A stretch of DNA of 64,000 nt, from the NCBI RefSeq assembly GCF_001552735.1, contig NZ_BCRT01000013.1:186001-250000 (forward strand). The letters are read 5' to 3'. A program made the translations under genes and the position numbers. This document shows, piece by piece, positions 25,634 through 37,614 of the stretch. Each line of letters starts with the position of its first letter. Within the stretch, counting starts at the first letter, position 1. Source of the stretch: Sanguibacter suarezii NBRC 16159. Its GTDB lineage: Bacteria > Actinomycetota > Actinomycetes > Actinomycetales > Cellulomonadaceae. The notes beneath the pieces are model-generated. The model saw only the letters and a program-made list of their open reading frames with translations. It searched no databases and was not told where the DNA came from.

Positions 25634-26157
25634 CGTGGCGACTGCGTGGGGGTGGTGGGGTGGGTGGGGTTACGGGCGTGCGCTGGGGACGGTGGGGCTG
25701 CGCTGTTCACCGTTGACGTGAGCTGGTCGTGGGTGCGCTCGAGGATCTTGACCAGCAGGGAGCGGGAGACCGCCAGCAGGTCCGCGACCTCCGGGAAGGC
25801 GAGGCGGTAGAAGACCTGGCTGGCTCGACGCTCGGCGACGACGAGGTTGTGCCGGCGCAGCACCGACAGGTGCTGGGAGACGTGCGAGGCCTCGAGCCCG
25901 GTGTCGGCGATGAGGTCGGCGACGGGCACGTCGTCCGGCGAGGCGGCGAGCACCTCGAGGATGCGCACCCGGACGGGGTGCGAGACACCCTTGAAGAGGT
26001 TGGCCTTGACCTCGTAGAGCGGGCGATGGGCGTCGGAGAAGTCCTCGATGCCGACGTCGCGGCGGAGGCGGTCACGGACGTCTCGTTGACCGGTGGGAGC
26101 GGGAGCGGGATCGGGCCGGTCCGGGTCCGACGGGGATGCCGTCGAGCGGCCGCGCAT
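25630..26157 (-). CDS. ArsR-family transcriptional regulator
   Basis: Winged-helix regulator: KANLFKGVSHPVRVRILEVLAASPDDVPVADL, then recognition helix ASHVSQHLSVLRRHNLVVAERRASQVFYRL. The metal-binding ELCVCDL of classic ArsR/SmtB is replaced by DVPVADL, with no Cys at all, so it probably senses something other than a soft metal. N- and C-terminal 40 residues are Pro/Ser/Thr-rich linkers. It precedes and overlaps the SulP gene and probably controls its own operon from the site described at 26215-26253. The ATG at 26157 has no obvious ribosome site. Confidence 0.85.
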   Translation of the reverse strand: MRGRSTASPSDPDRPDPAPAPTGQRDVRDRLRRDVGIEDFSDAHRPLYEVKANLFKGVSHPVRVRILEVLAASPDDVPVADLIADTGLEASHVSQHLSVLRRHNLVVAERRASQVFYRLAFPEVADLLAVSRSLLVKILERTHDQLTSTVNSAAPPSPAHARNPTHPTTPTQSPR

Positions 26158-26214
26158 CAGGAGCGCCGCTCGGTAGCGGGGCGAGCGGGCATGATCTTCA
26201 CTCTCGTCGACGGC

Positions 26215-26253
26215 TTGATCAATCCATCATATCGTCATGCCGATGGCTGTCAT
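26215..26253 (-). promoter_or_regulatory. ArsR-SulP promoter with TTGATCAA palindrome
   Basis: On the minus strand ATGACA (26253-26248), 16 bases, TATGAT (26231-26226) form a sigma-A-type promoter, with the start expected near 26219. The perfect palindrome TTGATCAA (26215-26222) covers that start and is a natural operator candidate for the ArsR-family protein encoded downstream. Confidence 0.5.
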
Positions 26254-26366
26254 GGGCCCTTTGGGGCAGGTGGCGACGCTGTGGCGGCCTGGCGCGATAC
26301 GACGGCTGCCAGGTGAGGCACTGCGAGCAGCCCGGCGAGGCGCGGTCGCAGCCCGGTGAGGCGCAA

Positions 26367-26416
26367 CGCGCTGGCCGGGTCGGGTGCAGCGCGCTAGCCG
26401 GGTCGGGTGCAGCGCG
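26367..26416 (+). repeat. 23-base tandem repeat, two copies
   Basis: CGCGCTGGCCGGGTCGGG plus TGCAG at 26367-26389 is repeated at 26390-26412 with one change (GGCC to AGCC), followed by a further CGCG. Non-coding, between divergent genes. Confidence 0.7.
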
Positions 26417-26509
26417 CCGACCTGGTGCGATGAGTCGTATCTCGCATGGTTGCGTGGGGTATCGGTGATCTCGCGGTGGAATGTCAGTGGCTGGGCGTAG
26501 GTTCAGATC

Positions 26510-28180
26510 ATGACGGAGACCCCGGTCGACACCGACACCGACGCACGCGGCAACGCCGCCGCGACCGCGGCGGTGCTGGAAGCCGTGGTCCGCGCCGACC
26601 ACATGATCAACGCACTGACCGCGGTACGCGCCGGGCTCATCGAGGTGCTGCGCGCCGCAACGATCGACCCCCACATCCCAGACCTGCCCGGCGACCCCGA
26701 CGTGGAGATGGACCTGCGATCGGTCACCGCGGAGCTCGCCTGCGCCCTGCACGTCCCGCACACCACAGCCGCGAACCTCATGGACACCGCCCACATCCTG
26801 GCCACCGAGCTACCCGCCACCGCCGCTGCCCTGGCCGACGGGACCATCACCTACCGCCACGCCACCACCATGGTCACCTTCATCTCCGGCCTGGACCCCC
26901 ACCTGCGCACCCGCGCCGAAACCACCCTCATCCCCCGCGCCAAGATCCTCACCGTCTCCGCGTTCACCAGAGCCGCCACCCGCGAACGCGACCGCCTCAA
27001 CCCTGTGCCCCGCGCCGACCGCCACGCGCATGCCGCCACCGGCCGCACCGTCCTGCTCGAACCCGGCATCGACGGCATGTCCTGGCTGCACGCCCACCTA
27101 CCCTCCCCCGCCGCAACCGCCATCTTCCACCGCCTCTCCGACGCCGCCGCCACCCTCGCTCACCCCGACGACCCACGCACCCTGCCCCAGCTACGCGCCG
27201 ACACCCTCGCCGCCCTCACCCTCGACGACGACGGCCGCGACGCCCTCAACCACGTCCTCGCAGGCGCCACCGGCCCCGAACCCGGCACCAGCACCGAACA
27301 AGGCCCCGGCGGATGCCACCAGCACCGCGACACACCACCCCGCACCCGCGACGGCGACGGCTATGGCGACTTCCCAGACAGCGACGACACCCACGGCACC
27401 GGGGCTCGTGCTCCTGCTCCTGCTCCTGCTCCTGCCGATGCTGGTGGCGAGGAGGGCTCAGCCGAGGACCGGGCCCGGCGCCGGCTCGACGACAACGCCC
27501 GGCGGATGCGTCAGACCCTGCGCGGCATCCGGCCCACCGTCGCCGTCACCGTCCCCGTCCTCACCCTCCTGGGCGGGGACGTCCCCGCCGAGCTCGACGG
27601 CTACGGACCCATCGACGCCGAGACCGCCCGCCAGCTCTGTGCCGACGCACCCTCCTTCCTACGCATCCTCACCCACCCCCACACCGGCGCCATCCTCGGC
27701 GTCGACCGCAACCGCTACACCGTCCCCGCCGACCTCAAAGCCTGGCTCCGCCTCCGCGACGCAACCTGCCGCTTCCCCGGCTGCGCCCGCCGCGCCACCC
27801 GCTGCGACCTCGACCACGTCACCGACTGGGCCCACGGCGGCACCACCGACCAGACCAACCTCATCCACCTGTGCCGCACCCACCACCGCCTCCGACACAC
27901 CACCCGCTGGAAGGCCCAGCTCATCACCCATCCACCCGACACGGACGACCCGACAGCCAGCCCCCGACCAGACGGCCAAGGCAGCGAGGGCGACCAACGC
28001 GGCTCACAGACCCCTGCGGACTCACGCCCGACCCGCATGACCACCGGCCCACTGGGCGCGAGCGTGCGCTGGACCGCGCCCTCCGGCCGCACGTACACCA
28101 CCATCGATGCCCTCACGTCAGGCGCGAGCGGAGACGACCGGGAGCCCTATCCGCGGTTCCCTGACACCCCGCCGTTCTAG
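26510..28180 (+). CDS. DUF222 / 13E12-repeat protein with HNH endonuclease domain
   Basis: Family abundant in actinobacteria and first known from mycobacterial REP13E12 elements. The DUF222 part covers about 15-250 (ELACALHVPHTTAANLMDTAHIL, LADGTITYRHATTMV). The C-terminal HNH nuclease is CRFPGCARRATRCDLDHVTDWAHGGTTDQTNLIHLCRTHHRLRH: two zinc Cys pairs, the DH catalytic pair and HH. Between them (about 255-315) is a low-complexity linker with a GARAPAPAPAPAD run encoded by a six-base repeat. ATG at 26510 lies six bases after TAGGTT, so leaderless. Codons are extremely C-rich compared with neighbours. Its role is unknown; mobility or DNA cleavage is inferred from the HNH motif only. Confidence 0.88.
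   Translation: MTETPVDTDTDARGNAAATAAVLEAVVRADHMINALTAVRAGLIEVLRAATIDPHIPDLPGDPDVEMDLRSVTAELACALHVPHTTAANLMDTAHILATELPATAAALADGTITYRHATTMVTFISGLDPHLRTRAETTLIPRAKILTVSAFTRAATRERDRLNPVPRADRHAHAATGRTVLLEPGIDGMSWLHAHLPSPAATAIFHRLSDAAATLAHPDDPRTLPQLRADTLAALTLDDDGRDALNHVLAGATGPEPGTSTEQGPGGCHQHRDTPPRTRDGDGYGDFPDSDDTHGTGARAPAPAPAPADAGGEEGSAEDRARRRLDDNARRMRQTLRGIRPTVAVTVPVLTLLGGDVPAELDGYGPIDAETARQLCADAPSFLRILTHPHTGAILGVDRNRYTVPADLKAWLRLRDATCRFPGCARRATRCDLDHVTDWAHGGTTDQTNLIHLCRTHHRLRHTTRWKAQLITHPPDTDDPTASPRPDGQGSEGDQRGSQTPADSRPTRMTTGPLGASVRWTAPSGRTYTTIDALTSGASGDDREPYPRFPDTPPF
27406..27436 (+). repeat. Six-base repeat (GCTCCT)n inside the DUF222-HNH gene
   Basis: After a variant unit GCTCGT come four consecutive copies of GCTCCT, read as Ala-Pro. 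The unit is a multiple of three, so slippage would change linker length without breaking the frame. Confidence 0.75.
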
Positions 28181-28319
28181 TGACGCCTTCGTCGTCACCA
28201 CGGGATGCCAAGGGGGGCCAGGGATGCCACGGGCCGCCCTCACGCAGCTTTCAGGTCCATCTCGGGGCCCAGACCCCGTTGATAGGCTCGAGCTGACGTG
28301 CGGCAGACAGGAGAACGCC

Positions 28320-29006
28320 ATGGCGCAGACGACATCCGAGGGTCCGAGCCTGGACTCAGTGATGGCTGACTTGGCCGCGCTCGAGGACCCCCGGGCACGC
28401 CAGGTGAACATCAGGCACGGCGACGACCACGGCGTGAACCTCGGCAGGCTGCGAGCGCTCGCGAAGTCGCTCAAGACCCACCACGAGCTTGCGCGCGAGC
28501 TGTGGGAGACCGGCGACACCGCAGCACGGCTGCTTGCGCTCCTCATCTGCCGCCCGAAGTCCTTCTCGCGGGACGAGCTGGACTCCATGCTGCGCGAGGC
28601 GCGTGTCCCCAAGGTCCACGACTGGTTCGTCAACTACGTCGTGAAGAAGAGCCCCTACGCCGAAGATCTCCGCCTGGCATGGCTGGCCGACCCGGATCCC
28701 GTCGTTGCCAGCGCCGGCTGGGCACTCACCTCCGACCGGGTGACCAAGAACCCGGAGGGCCTAGACCTGCCTGCCCTTCTCGACGTCATCGAGGCGGAGA
28801 TGAAGAGTTCCCCGGGCCGGTTGCAGTGGTCGATGAACACCTGTCTCGCGCAGATCGGCATCACGCACCCCGAGCATCGTGCTCGCGCCCTGGAGATCGG
28901 CGAGCGTCTCGAGGTGCTCAAGGACTACCCCACGCCCCCGAACTGCACCTCTCCCTACGCGCCCCTCTGGATCGCCGACATGGTGAGCCGACAGCCCACC
29001 TCGTAG
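28320..29006 (+). CDS. AlkD-like DNA alkylation repair protein (HEAT-repeat glycosylase fold)
   Basis: 228 residues, nearly all helical, with the AlkD/DUF pattern: GVNLGRLRALAKSLKTHHELARELWETGDTAARLLALLICRP, then DWFVNYVVKKSPYAEDLRLAWLADPDPVVASAGWALTSDRV and a final Cys/Pro-rich PNCTSPYAPLWIADMV. Classical AlkD excises N3- and N7-alkylpurines by non-base-flipping. This branch is distant, and activity is not shown by sequence alone. ATG at 28320 is supported by AGGAG seven bases upstream; the open frame extends further 5' but has no such site. Stands alone. Confidence 0.72.
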   Translation: MAQTTSEGPSLDSVMADLAALEDPRARQVNIRHGDDHGVNLGRLRALAKSLKTHHELARELWETGDTAARLLALLICRPKSFSRDELDSMLREARVPKVHDWFVNYVVKKSPYAEDLRLAWLADPDPVVASAGWALTSDRVTKNPEGLDLPALLDVIEAEMKSSPGRLQWSMNTCLAQIGITHPEHRARALEIGERLEVLKDYPTPPNCTSPYAPLWIADMVSRQPTS

Positions 29007-29068
29007 CCCAGCCCGTCACGGCTACCGCGCTCACCTACAGCCGTGCGGTCACTCGGGTGTGCGGTCAC

Positions 29069-29284
29069 TCAGAGCATCCCGACGGCCGCCGCAAGAGCGA
29101 AGCCGAGCACGCACCCGATGAGGACATGCACCACCCACCGACCGCGGTGCGGGACGACGACCCGCAGCACCATCGGATCGGGAGCAGCGCCGCTCGGCGA
29201 CGGAGCGGCCGGAGGACGCTTCGGCGACCGCCAGTCTTCGGCATACTCCGACGTCGGCTTCATCCAGTCCCGGTCTGCTCCCAT
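29069..29284 (-). CDS. Small single-pass membrane protein, unknown
   Basis: 71 residues: hydrophilic N-terminus (DWMKPTSEYAEDWRSP), Pro-rich middle, and a C-terminal membrane helix WVVHVLIGCVLGFALAAAVGML, so probably tail-anchored. No family recognised. A -10-like GATGGT lies six bases before the ATG at 29284, on the pattern of other leaderless genes here. The gene is short and the opposite strand is also open, so it could be spurious. Confidence 0.5.
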   Translation of the reverse strand: MGADRDWMKPTSEYAEDWRSPKRPPAAPSPSGAAPDPMVLRVVVPHRGRWVVHVLIGCVLGFALAAAVGML

Positions 29285-29356
29285 ACGCCCACCATCGACC
29301 CTTTCGCCGACATACTTGAGATGCGCCGCGAGACGAGATGATTCGACCGGGTATCG

Positions 29357-30178
29357 CTACCTCGATTCGTTGAGCTCGCTCAGCACAGCGTCGGTGAAGA
29401 CCGGCCAGGCCTGCGCAGCCCACGGTCCGAAGTCGCGGTCGGTCAGCGCGACGCACGCCACCTGAGCCTGAGGGTCGACCCAGACGAAGGTTCCCGCCTG
29501 GCCGAAGTGCCCGAAGGTCTGGGGTGAGCTCGACGACCCCGTCCAGTGCGGTGACTTGCTGTCACGGATCTCGAAACCCAGCCCCCAGTCGTTGGGGTCC
29601 TGACGCCCGAAGCCGGGCAGCACTCCCTTGCGCCCCTCGAAGGCCACGGTGGTCGCCTCGGTGAGCGTTGCCCGGTGCAGCAGCCGCGGGTTCTGCAGCT
29701 CCGCCGCAAAGATCGCCAGGTCACGCACGGTCGAGCTCGCTCCAGCGGCCGGGGAGCCGGAGTAGTCCGTGGCCGCCATGCCGAGCGGCCGGAGCACCGC
29801 CTCGCGGACGTAGTCGGCGAAGTCGATCCCGGACCGTTCGGCGATCACCTCGGCCAGGACCTCGAAGCCCGCGTTGGAGTAGATCCGCCGGTCGCCGGGG
29901 GCCGCGCGGACGGTCCGCTCAGCGAAGTCGTAGCCGGCGGTGTGTGCCAGCAGGTGGCGGACCGTCGAGCCCTCGGGACCCGCCGGGTCGTCGAGCTCGA
30001 CGGCGCCCTCTTCGACGGCGACCAGCGCCGCGTACGCGGTGAGCAGCTTGGTGACGGAGGCCAGACGGTAGAGGCGATCCTGGTCGCCGTAGGCAGCCAG
30101 GGTCTCTCCCGCTGCCGAGATCACCGCCGCGGAGGCATTGGGGACGGGCCAGGACTCGATGAGTTCGACGCTACGCAT
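29357..30178 (-). CDS. Beta-lactamase-fold serine hydrolase (class C / esterase type)
   Basis: Penicillin-binding-protein-like hydrolase: SxxK nucleophile and base SVTK at residues 41-44, YSN at 100-102 (second motif), and HFGQAG in place of KTG. It has no signal peptide, so it is probably cytoplasmic and more likely an esterase or D-amino-acid peptidase than a resistance enzyme. Length 273 is on the short side for the family (usually 330-400). ATG at 30178 lies six bases after TAGGGT (30185-30190, minus strand). Transcribed separately from the DapA-like gene upstream, which ends in a strong double hairpin. Confidence 0.85.
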   Translation of the reverse strand: MRSVELIESWPVPNASAAVISAAGETLAAYGDQDRLYRLASVTKLLTAYAALVAVEEGAVELDDPAGPEGSTVRHLLAHTAGYDFAERTVRAAPGDRRIYSNAGFEVLAEVIAERSGIDFADYVREAVLRPLGMAATDYSGSPAAGASSTVRDLAIFAAELQNPRLLHRATLTEATTVAFEGRKGVLPGFGRQDPNDWGLGFEIRDSKSPHWTGSSSSPQTFGHFGQAGTFVWVDPQAQVACVALTDRDFGPWAAQAWPVFTDAVLSELNESR

Positions 30179-30207
30179 GTACCGACCCTAGGACATCAGG
30201 GCGCGGT

Positions 30208-30270
30208 CCCGGCAGTCGCTGCCGGGCAGCGGCAACTGCTGCAACAGTGGTGGTCGCAGCAGTTGCCGCT
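30208..30270 (-). terminator. Tandem hairpins after the DapA-like gene
   Basis: AGCGGCAACTGCTGC (30228-30242) pairs perfectly with GCAGCAGTTGCCGCT (30256-30270) round a 13-base loop. Next to it CCCGGCAG pairs with CTGCCGGG (30208-30226) round TCG. Both lie just downstream of the DapA-like stop on the minus strand. Confidence 0.65.
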
Positions 30271-30293
30271 CGTCAGGTGCCGTCAGCTGCCGG

Positions 30294-31502
30294 TCAGCCG
30301 GAGTGGCGTCCGGAGCCCACCAGCGTGCTGGCCTCGTCCCCAGCACCGTCAGGGGCGCTGGAGTCGTCATCGGTCACCGGCGTCGCCGTGGTGCGTTCCC
30401 GCTTGAGCGGGGCCGTCGACCGTGATGCCGACCGTGATGCCGACCGCGGCGTCGGCCCGGCCGACTCGGCAGCCGCTGGCGAGGCGGCAGATCCACTGGA
30501 CGCGGGCGCGGACGAGGCAGCAGGCACAGCGGACACCGGCGCAGCGGACACAGGCGCCGCCTGGGACGAGGCCGGCGTCGTCGCCTCCGCCCGTGGTGCG
30601 GGGACGTCGATCCCCGCGAGCGCCATCTTCACCAGCGCACGGGCATCGCGAGGCAGCGGGAGCAGAGGCTTGGGCAGCACACCGGCATCCAGACCGAGCA
30701 GCTCGGCGATGGTGTGAGTGGTCCGGATGCCGCCGTACTGGCGCACCATGACGGACAACGGCGTCAGCTGGCGCTGCAGCGCGCGTGCCTCAGGGGCGCG
30801 GTCGGCTGCGGCGGCCGCGGCGATCGCGACGCAGATCTCGGGCAGCACGCTGGCGAGGGCCGAGTGCCAGGTGGACGCCCCGGAGAGCAGGATCTGCGCA
30901 CCCAGACCGTCTCCGCTGAAGCCCCAGTCGAGCCGCTTCGCGGTGCGCTGGGGCAGCTCGGCGGTGATCTTCTGGATGCGGTCCTTGATGTCAGCGGCGT
31001 TGGCGCCACGGTCCTTGAAGCCGGCGACCCCGGACAACCTGCCGAGCTTGGTGAGCTCGTCGACGGAGAAGCGGTGACCGGTCGTGGCGGGGTTGTTGTA
31101 GACCCAGATCGGGATGGTGGCCGCGGAGGAAGCGTCCTTGTAGAGACCGAAGATCTCCTCGGGCTGCAGCGGCTGGTACGCCATGGGCTGCAGCAGCGCT
31201 CCGGAGGCACCCACGCTCGCCGCCTCAGCCAGGTTGGCCAGCACCTCAGCGGTGCTCAGCGCACCGACGCCGACGATGACCGGCACGCGACCGTCAGCCA
31301 CCTCGACCGCGCTGCGAGCGATGCGCTTGCGGGCGGACCGTGGCATGTACGCGAAGCCGCCGGTGCTGCCCAGCACTCCGATCGCGCTCACCCCAGCCAC
31401 GATCGCTGAGTCGACCAGCTGTTCGAACGACCGGGTCAACAGACGCCCGTCCTCCCCACGAGGGGTGAACGGGTAGGCAGCAAGGGGACCTATCGACGGC
31501 AT
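30294..31502 (-). CDS. DapA-family (dihydrodipicolinate synthase-like) aldolase/lyase with long tail
   Basis: Schiff-base class I aldolase fold over the first 300 residues: GSTGGF (46-51) in place of the usual GTTGE, Tyr135 in VYNNPATTG and the Schiff-base Lys163 in GVAGFKDRG. The changed GTTGE motif and the lack of the pyruvate-binding pattern of true DapA argue for another lyase, for example acting on a sugar acid or N-acetylneuraminate analogue. From about 301 to 402 there is a low-complexity Ala/Ser/Pro/Thr tail with SRSASRS and APVSAAPVSAVP repeats, foreign to the family. ATG at 31502 lies six bases after TAGGCT (31509-31514, minus strand), so it has its own promoter although dnaE2 ends 51 bases upstream. 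Confidence 0.85.
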   Translation of the reverse strand: MPSIGPLAAYPFTPRGEDGRLLTRSFEQLVDSAIVAGVSAIGVLGSTGGFAYMPRSARKRIARSAVEVADGRVPVIVGVGALSTAEVLANLAEAASVGASGALLQPMAYQPLQPEEIFGLYKDASSAATIPIWVYNNPATTGHRFSVDELTKLGRLSGVAGFKDRGANAADIKDRIQKITAELPQRTAKRLDWGFSGDGLGAQILLSGASTWHSALASVLPEICVAIAAAAAADRAPEARALQRQLTPLSVMVRQYGGIRTTHTIAELLGLDAGVLPKPLLPLPRDARALVKMALAGIDVPAPRAEATTPASSQAAPVSAAPVSAVPAASSAPASSGSAASPAAAESAGPTPRSASRSASRSTAPLKRERTTATPVTDDDSSAPDGAGDEASTLVGSGRHSG

Positions 31503-31553
31503 CGGTTCAGCCTAGCCACTGCCAGGACGTTTGACCTGGATGAAACACGACGA

Positions 31554-34944
<3,391 letters not shown>

Positions 34945-34952
<8 letters not shown>

Positions 34953-36594
34953 AGAGCGCCTCCCAGGTCCACCGGCCGGCGGTGCAGGCAAGCAGCACCG
35001 CGCTCTCGTCGTCGAGCACGGCCTGCAGGTAGACCCGCCGCTCAGGCTCGGTGGTCCACCAGCGCTCGGCGACGGGCCACGGGCCGGCCCAGCCGGTGAT
35101 CGTCCGCGGCCCGCCGGGGGTGACGACGGCCGCCGGGGCGGCGCTCATCGCCAGCCGCCGGTTCACCGTGACCGCACGCCCGTGGGCGTCGACCACCTCG
35201 ACGTCGGTCGGCGGCACCACGAGGGTGGCCGGAGCCGGGGCGGGAAGCTGACCGGGCCACGGCTGGTCGGCCGGTCGCACGGGGGCGTCGTCCTCCCCCC
35301 AGGCGACCAGGTGGACCTGGTCACGCAGGCCTCGTCCGCCCTGGACGCTCGCGCTGAGGACGGCGCCCCCACCCAGCAGGCCCTGCACCCGTTCGGTGAC
35401 CCGGCGGGCGCGCAGCTCGTCGCCGCTGGCCGCCCCCCACAACCGTCCCTGCTGCGCACCGGCGGGGCTCACCCCCTCGGCGGTGATGCCCAGGCGGACC
35501 AGCGCGGAAGGTTCCAGGTCGCGGTCCCCGGCCTCGGACCGCGCGCCCGAGAGCCATCCTTCGAGCTGCCAGCGCACCCGGTCGGTGATGCGCGCGGCGG
35601 AGAGCCCGCCGAGGGCGCCGTCGTCGGTGCGCCAGGTCCGGACCAGGTCCACGCCTGACTCGGTCCGTGCGGTGATCCGCAGCCGGGCGCAGGTCACCGA
35701 CTGGGCGAGGATGAGCGCGTGCAGCTCCTCGGCGAGACCGCGGGCGGCGAAGGCAGCGATGTCGACCCGTTCGGCGGGCGGGTCCAGGACGGACTCGACG
35801 GCGATGTCCGGCTCGATCCGGCGCCGGGCAGGCGGGCGCAGGTCGCTGCCCCGGGCCAGACGGTGGGCCCAGCGCCCCCGGTCGCCGAAGCGCGTGTGGA
35901 CGTCTGCCTCGGCGAGGGCGGTCAGGTCCCCCAAGGTCCTCAGCCCGAGCCGGGCCCACAGGGTGATGAGCTCACGCATCTCGGTCACTGCTCGCGGGGT
36001 CATGGCCGCGTGCAGCAACGCGTCCAGGGGCTGACCGGTGAGATAGGCCCGCGTCGCGCTGGAGGGCAGCAGCAGCGACGTCCGTGCGGCCAGCAGCGCG
36101 GCGAGGATGCCGTCGGCCACCCCGACCTGGCTCTCGTAGCCGGTGCGTTCGGCGATCGTCTCCACGATCCGCCCGGCCAGCAGCTCTTCGGAGCCGTGGT
36201 ACCGGCTGGCGCCGATCGCGGGCAGCACCATGAGCCCGGGACGGGCGACCTCCAGACCAGCCACGAGCGTCTCGGCCGCCACCGCGACCGGCTCGAACTC
36301 GCGAGTGTCACGTCCCTCGTCGGCGGGCAGCAGCTCGAGGTCGGGGCAGCACTCCTGGGCGGCGCGCAGCCGCATGCCGCGCCGGACGCCGGCGGCACGC
36401 GCCTGGGCGGAGCCGACGAGCACCCGTCGGCCGTCGTGGACCGCGGCCGGCAGGTCTGCGGGGATCTCCCCCGTGTGCATCGCTGCCAGCACCGGCCAGT
36501 CAGGGATCCACACGACGGCGGTGCGGTGCGCCATCGAGCTGGGGCGGTCGAGCAGGGGGACGGGGGCGCTGGTCGGAGTGGCCTGGTCGCTCAT
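34945..36594 (-). CDS. imuB: Mutasome Y-family polymerase homologue ImuB
   Basis: A Y-family polymerase-like protein that has lost catalysis: where active members have DMD-type acidic residues, it reads AVVWIPDWPVLAAM, so only one acidic residue remains. It acts as the hub linking DnaE2, ImuA and the beta clamp. The fingers and little-finger regions are recognisable (RRGMRLRAAQECCPDLELLP; LGLRTLGDLTALAEADVHTRFGDRGRWAHRLARG). The C-terminal 60 residues (GWAGPWPVAERWWTTEPERRVYLQAVLDDESAVLLACTAGRWTWEALYD) are the conserved ImuB tail. Starts at 36594, four bases after the imuA stop, and overlaps dnaE2. Confidence 0.93.
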
Positions 36595-36598
36595 GACC

Positions 36599-37486
36599 TC
36601 ACCCGACCTGTGCCAGCGGGGGGAGCGTCATCGAGGATGCCTCGACGGCCGGCGTCGTCGCGGTGGCTGGAGTCGTCGCGGTGGGCGGCGTCGTCGCGGT
36701 GGCCGGCGTCGTCGCGGTGGCGCTCGTCTCCTGAGGCAGCCACAGCTCGCGGCGGAGCGGGGCCCCGGCACCGGACCGGCCGGTCCGGGTGACCGTGAGG
36801 ACCCGGCTGCGCAGCCGTCCGTGCCCGGACTCCAGGCCAGACCACCGGCTGCGTTCAGCGGTGAGAGTCATGCCCGCCCCCTGCCAGGGACGCATCGCCA
36901 GGAGGACGCTGGCACGGTCGCGAGCGCGGGCGGCCAGACGGCGCCGGTCTGCGTCGACCAGGACCACCTCGGGGCCCACGACCACGATGTCCATCCCGTC
37001 CAGCAACGCGGCCACCGTGGTGGCGGACTCGATGCCGGGACCGGGGACCAGGACGAGCCGGGCCAGGTCCACCCCGGCCTGCGCGGCGGCGAGCAGGTTG
37101 ATGCTGGGCGCACCCACAAGAGCAGCCCACGACCCCGCCTGGGACGACTCCGCGACGAGCGACAGGAGCAACGACGTCGACCCCGTGACCACCGTGACGC
37201 TGCCCCGGCGCAGCCCGTCAGGAAGGATCTCGCGCAGCGAGGGTGGCACCGGCAAGGGGGACCGCTCGTCGCTGACGAGCTGTTCGCTGGCACCCGCGGC
37301 AGCCGAGGTGGACCGGCTTGACGAGCGGGACGGGTCGGACGGTTCCGGCGGTTCAGCCACCGGCGAGACGATGCGCAGGGTGCGCGCGCCGGTGCGTTCC
37401 TCGGCGCGGCGCAGAGCCTCCTTGGCCAGCGCGACCCGGTCGAGGATCCCCAGGACCGGTTCGTCGACGTCGTGGGTCATACCCAT
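36599..37486 (-). CDS. imuA: Mutasome accessory protein ImuA (RecA-like fold)
   Basis: First gene of the mutasome operon. After a short helix (LGILDRVALAKEALRRAEERTG) and a Ser-rich linker comes a RecA-like domain lacking a proper Walker A (SVTVVTGSTSLLLSLVAESSQAGSWAALVG), as in actinobacterial ImuA (the Rv3395c type), with AGVDLARLVLVPGPGIE and DIVVVGPEVVLVDADRRRLAARARDRASVLLAM. The C-terminus has four TATTPA-type repeats. ATG at 37486 is chosen because GGAGG lies about eight bases upstream. A LexA-box candidate lies 132 bases before the start. Confidence 0.88.
   Translation of the reverse strand: MGMTHDVDEPVLGILDRVALAKEALRRAEERTGARTLRIVSPVAEPPEPSDPSRSSSRSTSAAAGASEQLVSDERSPLPVPPSLREILPDGLRRGSVTVVTGSTSLLLSLVAESSQAGSWAALVGAPSINLLAAAQAGVDLARLVLVPGPGIESATTVAALLDGMDIVVVGPEVVLVDADRRRLAARARDRASVLLAMRPWQGAGMTLTAERSRWSGLESGHGRLRSRVLTVTRTGRSGAGAPLRRELWLPQETSATATTPATATTPPTATTPATATTPAVEASSMTLPPLAQVG
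36654..36725 (-). repeat. 18-base minisatellite, four copies, in the 3' end of imuA
   Basis: Four direct copies of GTCGTCGCGGTGG plus five variable bases run from 36654 in steps of 18. They encode TATTP plus one residue each. In-frame length change would alter the ImuA tail only. Confidence 0.8.
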
Positions 37487-37614
37487 GCTCACCCCTCCGT
37501 GTCGGTTCCGTCTGGCTGCTCGTGCTGTCCCGCTGGCGCGTCGTCGGTGCTGGCACGCACCGGATGCCCGGGGCACCACGGGGCGCCGCCGAGACAGCCG
37601 TCGCCCACCGGCGC

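Larger units (their letters stand above)
26158..26509. other. 352-base intergenic region: ArsR promoter, tandem repeat, HNH promoter
   Basis: No gene seen. It holds the ArsR-SulP promoter with a palindrome (26215-26253), a Gly/Cys-rich stretch of CGCGC words, two copies of a 23-base tandem repeat (26367-26412) and the leaderless promoter of the DUF222 gene (TAGGTT at 26498-26503, six bases before ATG 26510). Confidence 0.6.

Noticed and set aside
29357-30178. Serine hydrolase as an antibiotic-resistance beta-lactamase
   Set aside because: No signal peptide and no KTG motif; the HxG variant is typical of esterase-like members.
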